DNA from: JASHPR01 sp963739645
GTDB lineage: Bacteria > Actinomycetota > Actinomycetes > Streptosporangiales > Streptosporangiaceae
Length of the DNA: 64,000 nt
Assembly: GCA_963739645.1 (NCBI GenBank)
Contig: CAVUBM010000112.1
Coordinates: 1 to 64,000, forward strand
Direction of reading: 5' to 3'
In this document: positions 1 to 7,365 of the stretch, one piece after another
How positions within the stretch are numbered: the stretch's first letter is position 1
How the letters are laid out: each line of letters begins with the position of its first letter
Notes under the pieces: generated by a model
Databases searched by the model: none
Told to the model about the DNA's origin: nothing
Seen by the model: only the letters and a program-made list of their open reading frames with translations
Program-made: the position numbers and the translations under genes

Positions 1-1778
1 CTGGCGTGTAGGAAGTCCTGTTCGGTCTGGCTGAGCGGCGGGTGGCGGGCGGGGGCCGCGCCGATCCGGGCGGCGGTGCAAGCCGCTGCCTGCAGCAGGC
101 TGCCGCCGTAGAGGTAGGACGGGTCGCGGCACTGGCGGGCCCACTCGGCGGCGGTGGCATGCAGTCGGGAGCGGACGATCCGGTCGGCGTGGGTGTCGGC
201 CAGCCAGGTGTCGCGCAGCAGCGGCCAGGCGGTGAGCAGCGCCTCGTGGCTTAGTTCCACAGTGCCGGTGGCGAGGGTGAGGAGCCGTTCGGCGGCGAAG
301 GCCTCCAGCACCGCCTCCACATCCTGGGCCTCGGCGGCGGTTTTGCCGTCGGTCAGCTCCGCCCGGGTGGCGCGGTCGGCGGAGTCCACACCCTCGGCGC
401 TGGTGGCGGTCAGCCGGGTGAACACCTGCCGGGCTGCGGCCTGCTGGGCGGGAGTCAGGGCGTCGTAGGCGCGCTGCGCGCTGCCGGCGACGGCGCCTTC
501 GATGCCGCCGGAGCGTTCATAGTCGGCCAGGGTGAGCACCTGCCCGGTCCGGGACCGCCAGGCCTGGTCCAGGGCGTGCGAGAGCAGCGGCAGCATCCCC
601 GCGCCCGAAGTGCCGGGCGTTCGGGTGCGCACCTCGGCCAGCAAGACCTCGACCAGGTCGTCATCGACGCCGGAGTCTGCTTTTTTGGCTGGTTCGGTGA
701 TGGCCATCCGCAGCTGCCGCTCGGTCATCGCGGTGACCAGGTGCCGGTCTTGGACCGCGCCGGCCAGCTGCGGGTAGTCCGCGCACCGGGCCTCAAAGTC
801 GGCGCGCACCCCCAGCACCACCACCGCGGCCGGTGCCTGATCCGGCCCGTGCCCGACGGTGGCGGCCGCGTGCAGCGCGATGATGAACGCCCGCCGGTAC
901 CCCTCCACAGCGCACTGGGTGAACAGCTCCTCGAACTGATCGACGACCAGCAACAACCGGCACTGCGACAACTGGGCTCGCTGTGCCGGGGGGCTATCCG
1001 GTTCCTCAGCCAGCCTGGGTGGCCGCGCCAGAGCGGCCTGCCGCGCGGGGAGGGCGAACCCCTCCGGCGAGGTGTCCAGCCCCCGCCGCACCGCGGACGC
1101 GTCGGTTCCCGCCACCACCGCCACCCGCAGCGCCAGCTCATCCAGCGGCGCTCGGGTCGGGGTGAACACCACACATGGCCACGACGCCGCGCCCGGCGCG
1201 GCGGCCAGCCCATCCTCCCGAATCCGCGGCAGCACGCCCGCCCGCAGCAGCGACGACTTGCCCGCCCCCGACACCCCGGACACCACCAGCAGCCCCGGGC
1301 CTTCCAGGCGCTGTGACATCCGCTCCAGCACCTGCGCGGTGGCCGCCTCGCGGCCGAAGAACAACGCCGCGTCCTGCTCCTCGAACGCGGCCAGCCCCCG
1401 GTAGGGAGAACCGGTCACCGCGCCCAGCAGCCACGCCAGCGCGCCCTGACCGCCAGTGAAACTGTGACTATCACCCGGCAGGCCCGGCGCCGACCCGGCG
1501 GCGAAGGTCCCCCGCGCCGCGGCCAGCATCTGCGCGGTCGGCGCCTGCCCCCGAGCCACCACGACGAACAGCTCCCGCGCCGGACCGGCCAGGCCCAGCG
1601 CACCGGCCAGCAGCACCGCGGTGTCCTTGCGGGCGGTGCGGCTGATCCCCCGCTCCAAGTCACTGACCGACCGCGGGCTCACGCCCGCCGTCTCCGCCAA
1701 CTCCTCCTGCGTCAGCAGCGCCTTAACCCGTAGCTGCCGCAGCAGCACGGCGAAACTCAGCCCAGGCTGCTCGGCCAC
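1..1778 (-). CDS. XRE-HTH / nSTAND-type NTPase, 3' end outside window
   Basis: An uninterrupted reading frame runs from a GTG at 1778 off the left edge (592 codons). A GGGAGGGG ribosome site precedes it and an in-frame stop lies about 40 nt upstream. The first ~65 residues form an XRE helix-turn-helix (TQEELAETAGVSPRSVSDLE). A long NTPase domain follows, with Walker A GVSGAGKSS (K about residue 174) and Walker B LLLVVDQFEELF (about 275-285), the signature of the nSTAND1 group that usually carries C-terminal WD40 or TPR sensor repeats. Those repeats would lie left of the window. Members of this architecture are thought to be signal-sensing switches and some act in defence; neither role is shown here. 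Family assignment is strong, function is not known. Confidence 0.85.
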   Translation of the reverse strand, partial: MAEQPGLSFAVLLRQLRVKALLTQEELAETAGVSPRSVSDLERGISRTARKDTAVLLAGALGLAGPARELFVVVARGQAPTAQMLAAARGTFAAGSAPGLPGDSHSFTGGQGALAWLLGAVTGSPYRGLAAFEEQDAALFFGREAATAQVLERMSQRLEGPGLLVVSGVSGAGKSSLLRAGVLPRIREDGLAAAPGAASWPCVVFTPTRAPLDELALRVAVVAGTDASAVRRGLDTSPEGFALPARQAALARPPRLAEEPDSPPAQRAQLSQCRLLLVVDQFEELFTQCAVEGYRRAFIIALHAAATVGHGPDQAPAAVVVLGVRADFEARCADYPQLAGAVQDRHLVTAMTERQLRMAITEPAKKADSGVDDDLVEVLLAEVRTRTPGTSGAGMLPLLSHALDQAWRSRTGQVLTLADYERSGGIEGAVAGSAQRAYDALTPAQQAAARQVFTRLTATSAEGVDSADRATRAELTDGKTAAEAQDVEAVLEAFAAERLLTLATGTVELSHEALLTAWPLLRDTWLADTHADRIVRSRLHATAAEWARQCRDPSYLYGGSLLQAAACTAARIGAAPARHPPLSQTEQDFLHA

Positions 1779-2403
1779 GGCCCAACGCCCCTCCCAAGCC
1801 AACAGCGCACCGCCAAATCACCCGCTGAGGTGCGCAGATGACGCTGCGCCAAGGGTACGCCTGCCTACGCCCCGGCGCTATCGTCCGCCACCCAGCCGGC
1901 CCGAGCCACCGCTTCCGCTCACGCCGCCCCGCTGGGATCAGCTCACGCTTCAGCCGGGCCCGGGCGCGCAACTGCCGCAGCAACCCAGCCAGCCAAGCGC
2001 AGGCCGTGCCCACCGCCGCGCTCAGCCCCGGAACCCTGCCCGCAGCCGAGGGCCTGCCACCGGCCGGACTCTCGCCGCGTGGCCACGCAAAGCCGACCAC
2101 TCCTGCGTTCCTGGCGGCCCAGGCCCGCCGCGGCAAGCGGCCGGCTCAGTCGGCACCCGGCACCGTCGGTGCCCTATCACCGGCGGCCCGCCCCGCAGCC
2201 TGCGCGGCTGGGGCCGTATCCAGCGGGCTGTTTCCGCAGGCAGCGCGGACTGGGACCGGTTCCTGTGAGTGTCTTGTGGGTGTCCTGCAGGCCGCCCCGT
2301 GTGGTGAACGCTTCCCGCCGCTCGTGATGGTGGGACCAGCCGCGACGGCGGCCCCCACCAGATCAGCGACACCCAACCCGGCACCACCACCAAGGAGACC
2401 GCA
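1779..2403. other. intergenic stretch, no convincing gene
   Basis: About 625 bases between the NTPase start and the next gene. Open frames exist on both strands but have arginine/proline-rich random-looking translations. On the minus strand near 1960-2010 a short stretch reads LLRQLRARARL, resembling the first helix of the adjacent XRE domain, so a decayed paralogous HTH is possible. No RNA gene or repeat was recognised. Confidence 0.5.
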
Positions 2404-2655
2404 ATGCACCCGGCCCAGCACGCACACAATCGCCAAGACCCAGCCCGCCTGCCCGCAACCGAGCCCGGTCCAGCCCCCGACCCGGCTGACCTCAGCCACC
2501 GGCGGCACCTCGAAAAGACGGTCTCCTGGACCGGCCGCGAACGGCTGCGCGGCCTGTGGTACCGGCTCCGGCTGACTGTGGCCGAAATGAACTACGCGAC
2601 CCGGCGCACCGTCGAGGTGCAGGCACCCTGGATAACCGGCGACCGCCCCCGCTGA
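2404..2655 (+). CDS. small conserved actinobacterial hypothetical protein (83 aa)
   Basis: ATG at 2404 follows a clear AAGGAG ribosome site with 7-nt spacing. The N-terminal half is proline/histidine-rich and probably disordered. The C-terminal half (RERLRGLWYRLRLTVAEMNY then ATRRTVEVQAPWI) is a compact amphipathic segment that I recognise as recurring in short uncharacterised actinobacterial proteins. No signal peptide, membrane segment or catalytic motif is visible. It lies on the same strand as the next hypothetical gene, about 300 nt upstream of it. Function unknown. Confidence 0.6.
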   Translation: MHPAQHAHNRQDPARLPATEPGPAPDPADLSHRRHLEKTVSWTGRERLRGLWYRLRLTVAEMNYATRRTVEVQAPWITGDRPR

Positions 2656-2950
2656 AGCCACCAGCGCCCGGACATGCAGCACCGGCAACCGGCCTGGCCG
2701 TTCTCGCTCATCGCCGGTGACCCCGCCAGCGATCGCGAGCACCCGCGCGGTAGTGGTTGTCTGCTCTGCCGCTGCCGACGGCCTGGCCCGCCCGGACGCC
2801 CAGCACCCGGCCCATGAGGTCACGGCGAGCCGGTGACCTGCCACGACATCGCCAGCACACCGCCAGTACACCGGGCGCTGGCAGGGTGGCAGGCCACCGG
2901 CCCCGCGGATCGGAACCTGAATCGATTCCCACCCGGGAGGAGGAGGTCGC

Positions 2951-3619
2951 ATGAGCCGCATCCCGCGCACCGGCCGTCGGCTGACCATGCCGGCCAGGCG
3001 GGCCAAGCGCTGCTGGCAGTCCGCCCCGCCCACCGCATCCGCCAGCCAGACGGCAGACAGCACCAGCGCGGACAAGTACCCCGTGGTGGGCCCTCTGTCG
3101 TTCCGGCGGATCGTGGACATCCCGTACCAGACCTGCGTCGCCGCGCTCGGCAGCTGGCAGGCGGAGCAACACGGCGAGTTGCCGGTCGGCCAGAGCATGC
3201 TGAGCGGGCCGTTCGAGCGCGACCGCGACTCGGGCACCTGCCGGATCGAGGTCCGGCTGACCCGCGGGCCGCTGCGCCCACGGCTGCGGATGAGGCTGGA
3301 CATCGACCGATGGTCAGCCACCAGCACCGTCCTCGAACTCATCCCCTGTCGGCGGGTCCGGCCCACCGCGGCCTACTTCCGGGTCGGCCACCGCCTGCTC
3401 GACGCCCTAACCCATTCGCTGCCACAGTGCGCACCGCCGCCGCACCTGGGCAGCCCCACCGCCAGCCAGCCACCCGCGCCGCACAACCAACCCAGCGCTG
3501 GGGTGCCGGGCGGGGCGGCCGCCAGATCGGTAGTGAGGAGGCGTGAGATGAGCAGAGCTACCTGCGGCCCGCCAGCAGATCGCGGCGCGCCAGAGGGTCG
3601 GTCCAGTTCCAGACCTTAA
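2951..3619 (+). CDS. conserved hypothetical protein, SRPBCC-like core (222 aa)
   Basis: ATG at 2951 sits 6 nt after a GGGAGGAGGAGG ribosome site, the strongest in this part of the window. Residues ~45-160 look like a structured domain (SFRRIVDIPYQTCVAALGSW, later RIEVRLTRGPLRPRLRMRLD) with alternating strands, as in small lipid-binding SRPBCC-type actinobacterial proteins. The last ~60 residues are proline/alanine-rich and probably disordered. No catalytic residues are evident. Function unknown; the family resemblance is from memory and not tested. Confidence 0.6.
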   Translation: MSRIPRTGRRLTMPARRAKRCWQSAPPTASASQTADSTSADKYPVVGPLSFRRIVDIPYQTCVAALGSWQAEQHGELPVGQSMLSGPFERDRDSGTCRIEVRLTRGPLRPRLRMRLDIDRWSATSTVLELIPCRRVRPTAAYFRVGHRLLDALTHSLPQCAPPPHLGSPTASQPPAPHNQPSAGVPGGAAARSVVRRREMSRATCGPPADRGAPEGRSSSRP

Positions 3620-3648
3620 TGCCCTTGATGAGCCCTGGGAGGTTGTTT

Positions 3649-4053
3649 GTGTCCCTGACTGACGCGCTCGACCGCTACTTCGCTGCCTGGAACGACCACG
3701 ACCCGGACGCCGTCGTCCGGTCGCTGGCTGGTGGTGGGAGCTATGACGATGCCACCACCGGCAGGCCGCTGACCAGCGACGCGCTCGCCGCGAACGTGGC
3801 GGCGCTGCTCGCCGGGTTCCCCGACCTGCACTTCGACCTGGTCAGCATGGCCCCCACCAGCGACGCCACGGCCGCTGCCCAGCGGTTGATGCGGGCACCA
3901 ACACCGGCCCGATGCCGGTCGGTCCGGCCACCGGGCAGACGATCGCCCTGCCGGGCACCGACATCCTCGACTGCAACCCCGGCCCGGCCGGATCGCCAAG
4001 AGCACGTAATCGATAATCGGCGGCTCGCGGCCGCCCCAGATAGCATCCGGTGA
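3649..4053 (+). pseudogene. SnoaL-like (NTF2 fold) protein, frameshifted
   Basis: The likely start is GTG 3649, six bases after GGGAGG. The translation begins VSLTDALDRYFAAWNDHDPD, typical of SnoaL-like polyketide-cyclase/ester-cyclase proteins. Near 3893 the frame breaks: after LMR the expected continuation GTNTGPMPVGP is found in the next frame, consistent with one G missing from a GGGG run. A second break near 3995 hides the expected GIAKST. Both breaks remove the C-terminal third. It is either decayed or misassembled; an intact relative lies at 10248-10685. Confidence 0.65.
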
Positions 4054-4408
4054 ACGAGTGCATACTCGGCAAGGAGCTAGGTGTGCGTGGGCGGTGCGCC
4101 ACCGCAAGTGACGCCGTGTGACCGGTAGTTTGGCTCACGTGGGCGGGGCAGGTCAGCTAGCCCGCGATGGTGACGGCTGGTTCCACGCCTTCCGGCACCG
4201 TCGGGCCGCGAGGCCCGCCGATGAGGAACAGTACCCGACTCATGCAAGCCGCAGGATGAGGTCCATGCTGCCGGCAGCGCCCGGGGTCTGGCTGGTCTCA
4301 AATGTGGTCTCATTCGCCTGGGTTCGCGGGCGTCCGCCGAGACCCATCCGTCACAGTCAGCCCAGGTCACGGACGGGGGCGGACGCCGGTGAACGCTGGC
4401 CAACATTG
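4054..4408. other. intergenic stretch, nothing recognised
   Basis: About 355 bases without a supportable gene. It does not contain the 5' half (GGAGGAT...) that the following tRNA fragment would need. Confidence 0.5.
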
Positions 4409-4461
4409 TTGGAAAGCGTGTTGGGGGCAACCCCTCGCGAGTTCGAATCTCGCATCCTCCG
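4409..4461 (+). other. tRNA-Ser(GGA) 3' half, probable attachment-site scar
   Basis: From TTGGAAA (anticodon loop, anticodon GGA) onward the sequence folds as the 3' half of a serine tRNA: anticodon 3' stem GCGTG, a long class-II variable arm GGGG-GCAA-CCCC, a perfect T arm GCGAG-TTCGAAT-CTCGC, then acceptor strand ATCCTCC and discriminator G. The bases 5' of the loop (GGCCAACATTG) do not pair with GCGTG, and no GGAGGAT acceptor strand precedes it, so it is not a functional tRNA. Duplication of exactly the anticodon-loop-to-3'-end segment is what tyrosine-integrase elements leave at their distal end. With this orientation the element would lie to the left. Confidence 0.75.
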
Positions 4462-4696
4462 CTCTGCTGACCTGGTAAGACGTCGTCGGCTTCTGACCGT
4501 CGGCGCTGTCGATGCTGGGTGCCAGTCTCAGTTCAAGGCCACGTTCCAGCCCGGCCACAGGCGCTGACCAGCATAATCCGGGATCGTCTCGATCGTCACT
4601 GATGCGCAGGAGAGCGAGATTGGGACGTCTATCTCGATCCCGATGGCTAGCTATCCGGGGGCGACCGGCCCCGGCGCCGCGGTGCGCGACGCGGTG

Positions 4697-5260
4697 CTAA
4701 TGGTGGTCACCCGGAGGGTCCTCACCGACGAGCCCGTCCACCGACTCTCTGATGAGGTCGGCGTGCCCCACATGGCGCGCGTACTCCTCGATCATGTCGA
4801 TGAGCAGCCGCCGCAGGCTGGGGGTGCGGCCGTCCGAGGCGGAGGCGGCGGCGTGGTCCAGTCCGCCGTCGGCAAGCGCCTTGGCCACCAGTTCGCGAGA
4901 GCGGCTCACCGTGTCCTGCCAAAGCGACATGAGCTGCTCGGGGCTGTCCGCCGCCGCCGAGTGCCACTCCCAGTCCGGGTCGGCGTCCCAGTCGACCGTG
5001 TTCCACGGCGGCTGCGGGGCCCGGGCGTACAGCTTGATTGAAAACGTGATGTCCTCGCACACGGAGAGGTGCTTGAGCAGGCCACCTAGCGTCATCGTGG
5101 AGGGTCCGAGGGTCGCCCGCAGCCCCGCCGAGTCCAGGCCGCCGCACTTCCACGCGATGTAGCCGCGCACTCGTTCCAGCTCGCCGAGGAGCGTGTCGAG
5201 TTCGTTTCCCGCGACCGGCGGCTCAGCGGGGATCGCTTCCTTGTCAATCTCACTGTCCAT
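4697..5260 (-). CDS. DinB/DUF664 family mycothiol-transferase-like protein
   Basis: About 187 residues from ATG 5260. The sequence has the DUF664 pattern: an N-terminal helix (ELDTLLGELERVRGYIAWK), a first metal-binding histidine in LLKHLSVCED, and the closing motif EEYARHVGHADLIRE that supplies two further histidines. DUF664 proteins are four-helix DinB-fold enzymes linked to mycothiol-dependent thiol transfer in actinobacteria, acting in the cytoplasm. The frame stays open upstream to 5395, but those residues do not belong to the family, so 5260 is preferred despite a weak ribosome site. It diverges from the regulator remnant at 5315. Confidence 0.8.
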   Translation of the reverse strand: MDSEIDKEAIPAEPPVAGNELDTLLGELERVRGYIAWKCGGLDSAGLRATLGPSTMTLGGLLKHLSVCEDITFSIKLYARAPQPPWNTVDWDADPDWEWHSAAADSPEQLMSLWQDTVSRSRELVAKALADGGLDHAAASASDGRTPSLRRLLIDMIEEYARHVGHADLIRESVDGLVGEDPPGDHH

Positions 5261-5314
5261 GGCAAGGGACGGTACCGTCGGTTCCGGACGTTTTCCTTCC
5301 TGGATGGAGACGGG

Positions 5315-5410
5315 ATGATGCGTGACATCAGCCCGGCCGCGCGGGCGCTTGTCGCCCTCGAGCTCATCCAGAACAACCCCGGCATCACGGCCCAACGGCT
5401 GGCTGACCGG
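5315..5410 (+). pseudogene. N-terminal remnant of a WYL/HTH-type transcriptional regulator
   Basis: The first ~32 codons read RDISPAARALVALELIQNNP then GITAQRLADR, the opening winged helix of YafY/WYL-type regulators. The expected recognition helix and WYL domain are missing in all three frames downstream, where the sequence becomes unlike any regulator. Such regulators often sit divergently beside DUF664 genes, so this is most simply the stump of that partner after a deletion. Confidence 0.5.
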
Positions 5411-5618
5411 GCGGGCACGGTGATCGGTACCCTCCGGAGCCGTAAGAACGGGTTCGAACCGGTAGCCGTCAGACCCATCCCGGTGGAGCCTGAAGGCAGC
5501 GACGGGACTCCGCCAGTGTTCAGCATCGGCCGCCAGCGACCAGCCAGGCCGGATCCTCCAGGTGAGGACGGTGGGGGACCTCCGCGGAAGCTCGGCAGCG
5601 GCCGTCCTCGACGGGGCG

Positions 5619-6851
5619 CTACCCCAGCTGGTCGCGGCGGCGGGTCAGGTAGGCGGTCTCGGCGGTGTTGCCCGCCAGCTCGATGGCTTTGTCGTACGCC
5701 GCGCGCGACTTCTGACTGCGGCCCAGCCGGCGCAGCAGGTCGGCGCGGGTCGCATGGTAGGCGTGATAGCCGGCCAACTTGTCCTCAAGACGGTCGACGG
5801 CCGCCAGTGCCACCTCCGGGCCGTCAAGCTCGGCGACCGCGATGGCCCGGTTGAGGGCGATGATCGGCGAGGGGTCGAGGCGGACGAGCTGGTCGTAGAG
5901 GGCGACGACCTGCGACCAGTCGGTGTCGCGTACGTCGCGGGCGGAGGTGTGCACGGCGTTGATCGCGGCGAGGATCTGGTAGCGACCCGGAGCCACCCCG
6001 GCGGCCAGGCGCTCGCGCACCAGCCGATGACCCTCGGCGATCAGCGCCGCGTCCCAGGCCCCACGGTCCTGCTCGTCGAGGGTGACCAGTTCGCCGCTCG
6101 CCGAGACCCGGGCGGTGCGGCGGGCCTCGGTGAGGAGCATCAGCGCCAGCAGCCCGGCCACCTCACCGTCCTCCGGCATGAGGGCACGGATCAGGCGAGT
6201 GAGCCGGATCGCCTCGGCGGTCAGGTCGTGACGTACGGGATCGGTGTCGGGGCCGGTCGCCAGGTAGCCCTCGTTGAAGACGAGGAAGAGGACGGCGAGT
6301 ACGCCGGAGACGCGTGCCGGGAGATCCTCCGCGGACGGCACCCGATACGGGATGCGAGCCGCCTTGATCTTGGCCTTCGCGCGGGTGATCCGCTGCCCCA
6401 TGGTGGTCTCCTGCACCAGGAAGGCACGGGCGATCTCGGGCACGGTCAGACCGCCGACCATGCGCAGCGTCAGCGCCACGCGGGTCTCCATCGCGAGCGC
6501 CGGGTGACAGCAGGTGAAGATCAGCCGGAGCCGCTCGTCGTCGATGGCGCCGAGAGGCTCGGGCGGGTCGTCGTCGTACAACATCTGAGCCTCCTTCTGC
6601 TTGTCGTCGCGCTTGTTCTCGCGCCGGATCCGGTCGATGGCCTTGCGGTTGGCGGTGGTGGTCAGCCAGGCGCCGGGGTTGGGGGGTACGCCGTCGGCCG
6701 GCCACCGCTCGACGGCGGTCGCGAACGCCTCGGCCGCCGCCTCCTCGGCGATGTCGAGGTCACCGAAACGCCTGGTCAGGGCGGCGACCACCCGCGCCCA
6801 CTCCTCGTGGTGGGCCCGGGTGATCGCCTCCCGGACGTCGGCCACGCTCAC
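5619..6851 (-). CDS. ECF42-type RNA polymerase sigma factor with C-terminal TPR-like extension
   Basis: About 410 residues from GTG 6851, which overlaps the stop of the DGPF gene by 4 nt (GTGA). Sigma region 2 is clear (FGDLDIAEEAAAEAFATAVERW, then NRKAIDRIRRENKR), followed by region 4 (LTLRMVGGLTVPEIARAFLV, TTMGQRITRAKAKIK). After it comes a ~200-residue helical extension (ALVFNEGYLA region, then a TPR-like tail YHATRADLLRRLGR ... AYDKAIELAG), the hallmark of ECF42/SigJ-like factors with a DUF6596 domain. ECF42 genes characteristically travel with DGPF/YCII genes, as here. No anti-sigma factor is present; the C-terminal extension is thought to control activity. Confidence 0.9.
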   Translation of the reverse strand: MSVADVREAITRAHHEEWARVVAALTRRFGDLDIAEEAAAEAFATAVERWPADGVPPNPGAWLTTTANRKAIDRIRRENKRDDKQKEAQMLYDDDPPEPLGAIDDERLRLIFTCCHPALAMETRVALTLRMVGGLTVPEIARAFLVQETTMGQRITRAKAKIKAARIPYRVPSAEDLPARVSGVLAVLFLVFNEGYLATGPDTDPVRHDLTAEAIRLTRLIRALMPEDGEVAGLLALMLLTEARRTARVSASGELVTLDEQDRGAWDAALIAEGHRLVRERLAAGVAPGRYQILAAINAVHTSARDVRDTDWSQVVALYDQLVRLDPSPIIALNRAIAVAELDGPEVALAAVDRLEDKLAGYHAYHATRADLLRRLGRSQKSRAAYDKAIELAGNTAETAYLTRRRDQLG

Positions 6852-7172
6852 AGGAACGGCCGCACCTCGATCTTCCGGTTGCAGGCCTTCGACCCCTCGG
6901 CGGCGAGCTTGAGCGCCACGTCGAGGTCGGGGGCCTCGATGATCCAGAAGCCGGCGAGGTACTCCTTCGACTCCACGAAGGGCCCGTCGGTGAACATCGC
7001 CTCCCCACCCCGGTTGTCGATGACGGTGGCCGTGCTGGGCGCCCCGAGGCCGCCGGCGAAGACCCAGTGGCCCTCGGCCTGGAGCCGGTCGTTGAACACG
7101 TCGATGGCCGCCATCCTCGTCCGGGGTGGCGAGGCCGGCCGTGTCGTCGATCACGGAAACCAGGTACTGCAT
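6848..7172 (-). CDS. DGPF/YCII-related protein, one frame break
   Basis: Start ATG 7172 follows AGGAGATG. The N-terminus MQYLVSVIDDTAGLATPDE is followed, after a frame change at about 7113, by MAAIDVFNDRLQAEGHWVFA and the family motif GEAMFTDGPFVESKEYLAGF. An extra G in GACGAGGATGGC accounts for the shift (family members read DE-MAAID without interruption). The ATG at 7114 would give an 88-aa product lacking the first strand of the fold. DGPF proteins are ferredoxin-like, fused or linked to ECF42 sigma factors; their biochemical role is unsettled. Its stop overlaps the sigma start. Confidence 0.8.
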
Positions 7173-7226
7173 CTCGGATCATCTCCTGTGGTTCGGGGCG
7201 CCCCTCGTGGGCGGCCGCTCACCCCT

Positions 7227-7255
7227 GCTACGAACACCTCTGCCCCGATCCGACA
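7227..7255 (-). promoter_or_regulatory. candidate ECF42-dependent autoregulatory promoter
   Basis: On the minus strand TGTCGG (7255-7250) is followed after 17 nt by CGTAGC (7232-7227), about 55 nt upstream of the DGPF start. From memory ECF42 promoters carry TGTCGA at -35 and a CG-starting -10, so this would be a one-mismatch match at -35. Inferred by eye only. Confidence 0.35.
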
Positions 7256-7365
7256 CCGCCTCCCGGATTTCTTTCAAGGACTTAGTCTCAGTCCTAGTCT
7301 CATTCGCGCACCGTCAGGCGCACTCTTGCGGGCGGGAAATGGGTGAAGGCGCAGGCTAGCCTGGT

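Noticed and set aside
1838..2575. 245-codon plus-strand frame upstream of the small hypothetical
   Set aside because: Composition is random-like, it overlaps the well-supported gene at 2404 in another frame and lacks a ribosome site.
2146..3366. 406-codon minus-strand frame
   Set aside because: Translation is Arg/Pro-rich and overlaps two plus-strand genes that have strong ribosome sites.
4381..4461. A complete tRNA-Ser gene
   Set aside because: The 5' acceptor, D arm and anticodon 5' stem are absent; only the 3' half folds.
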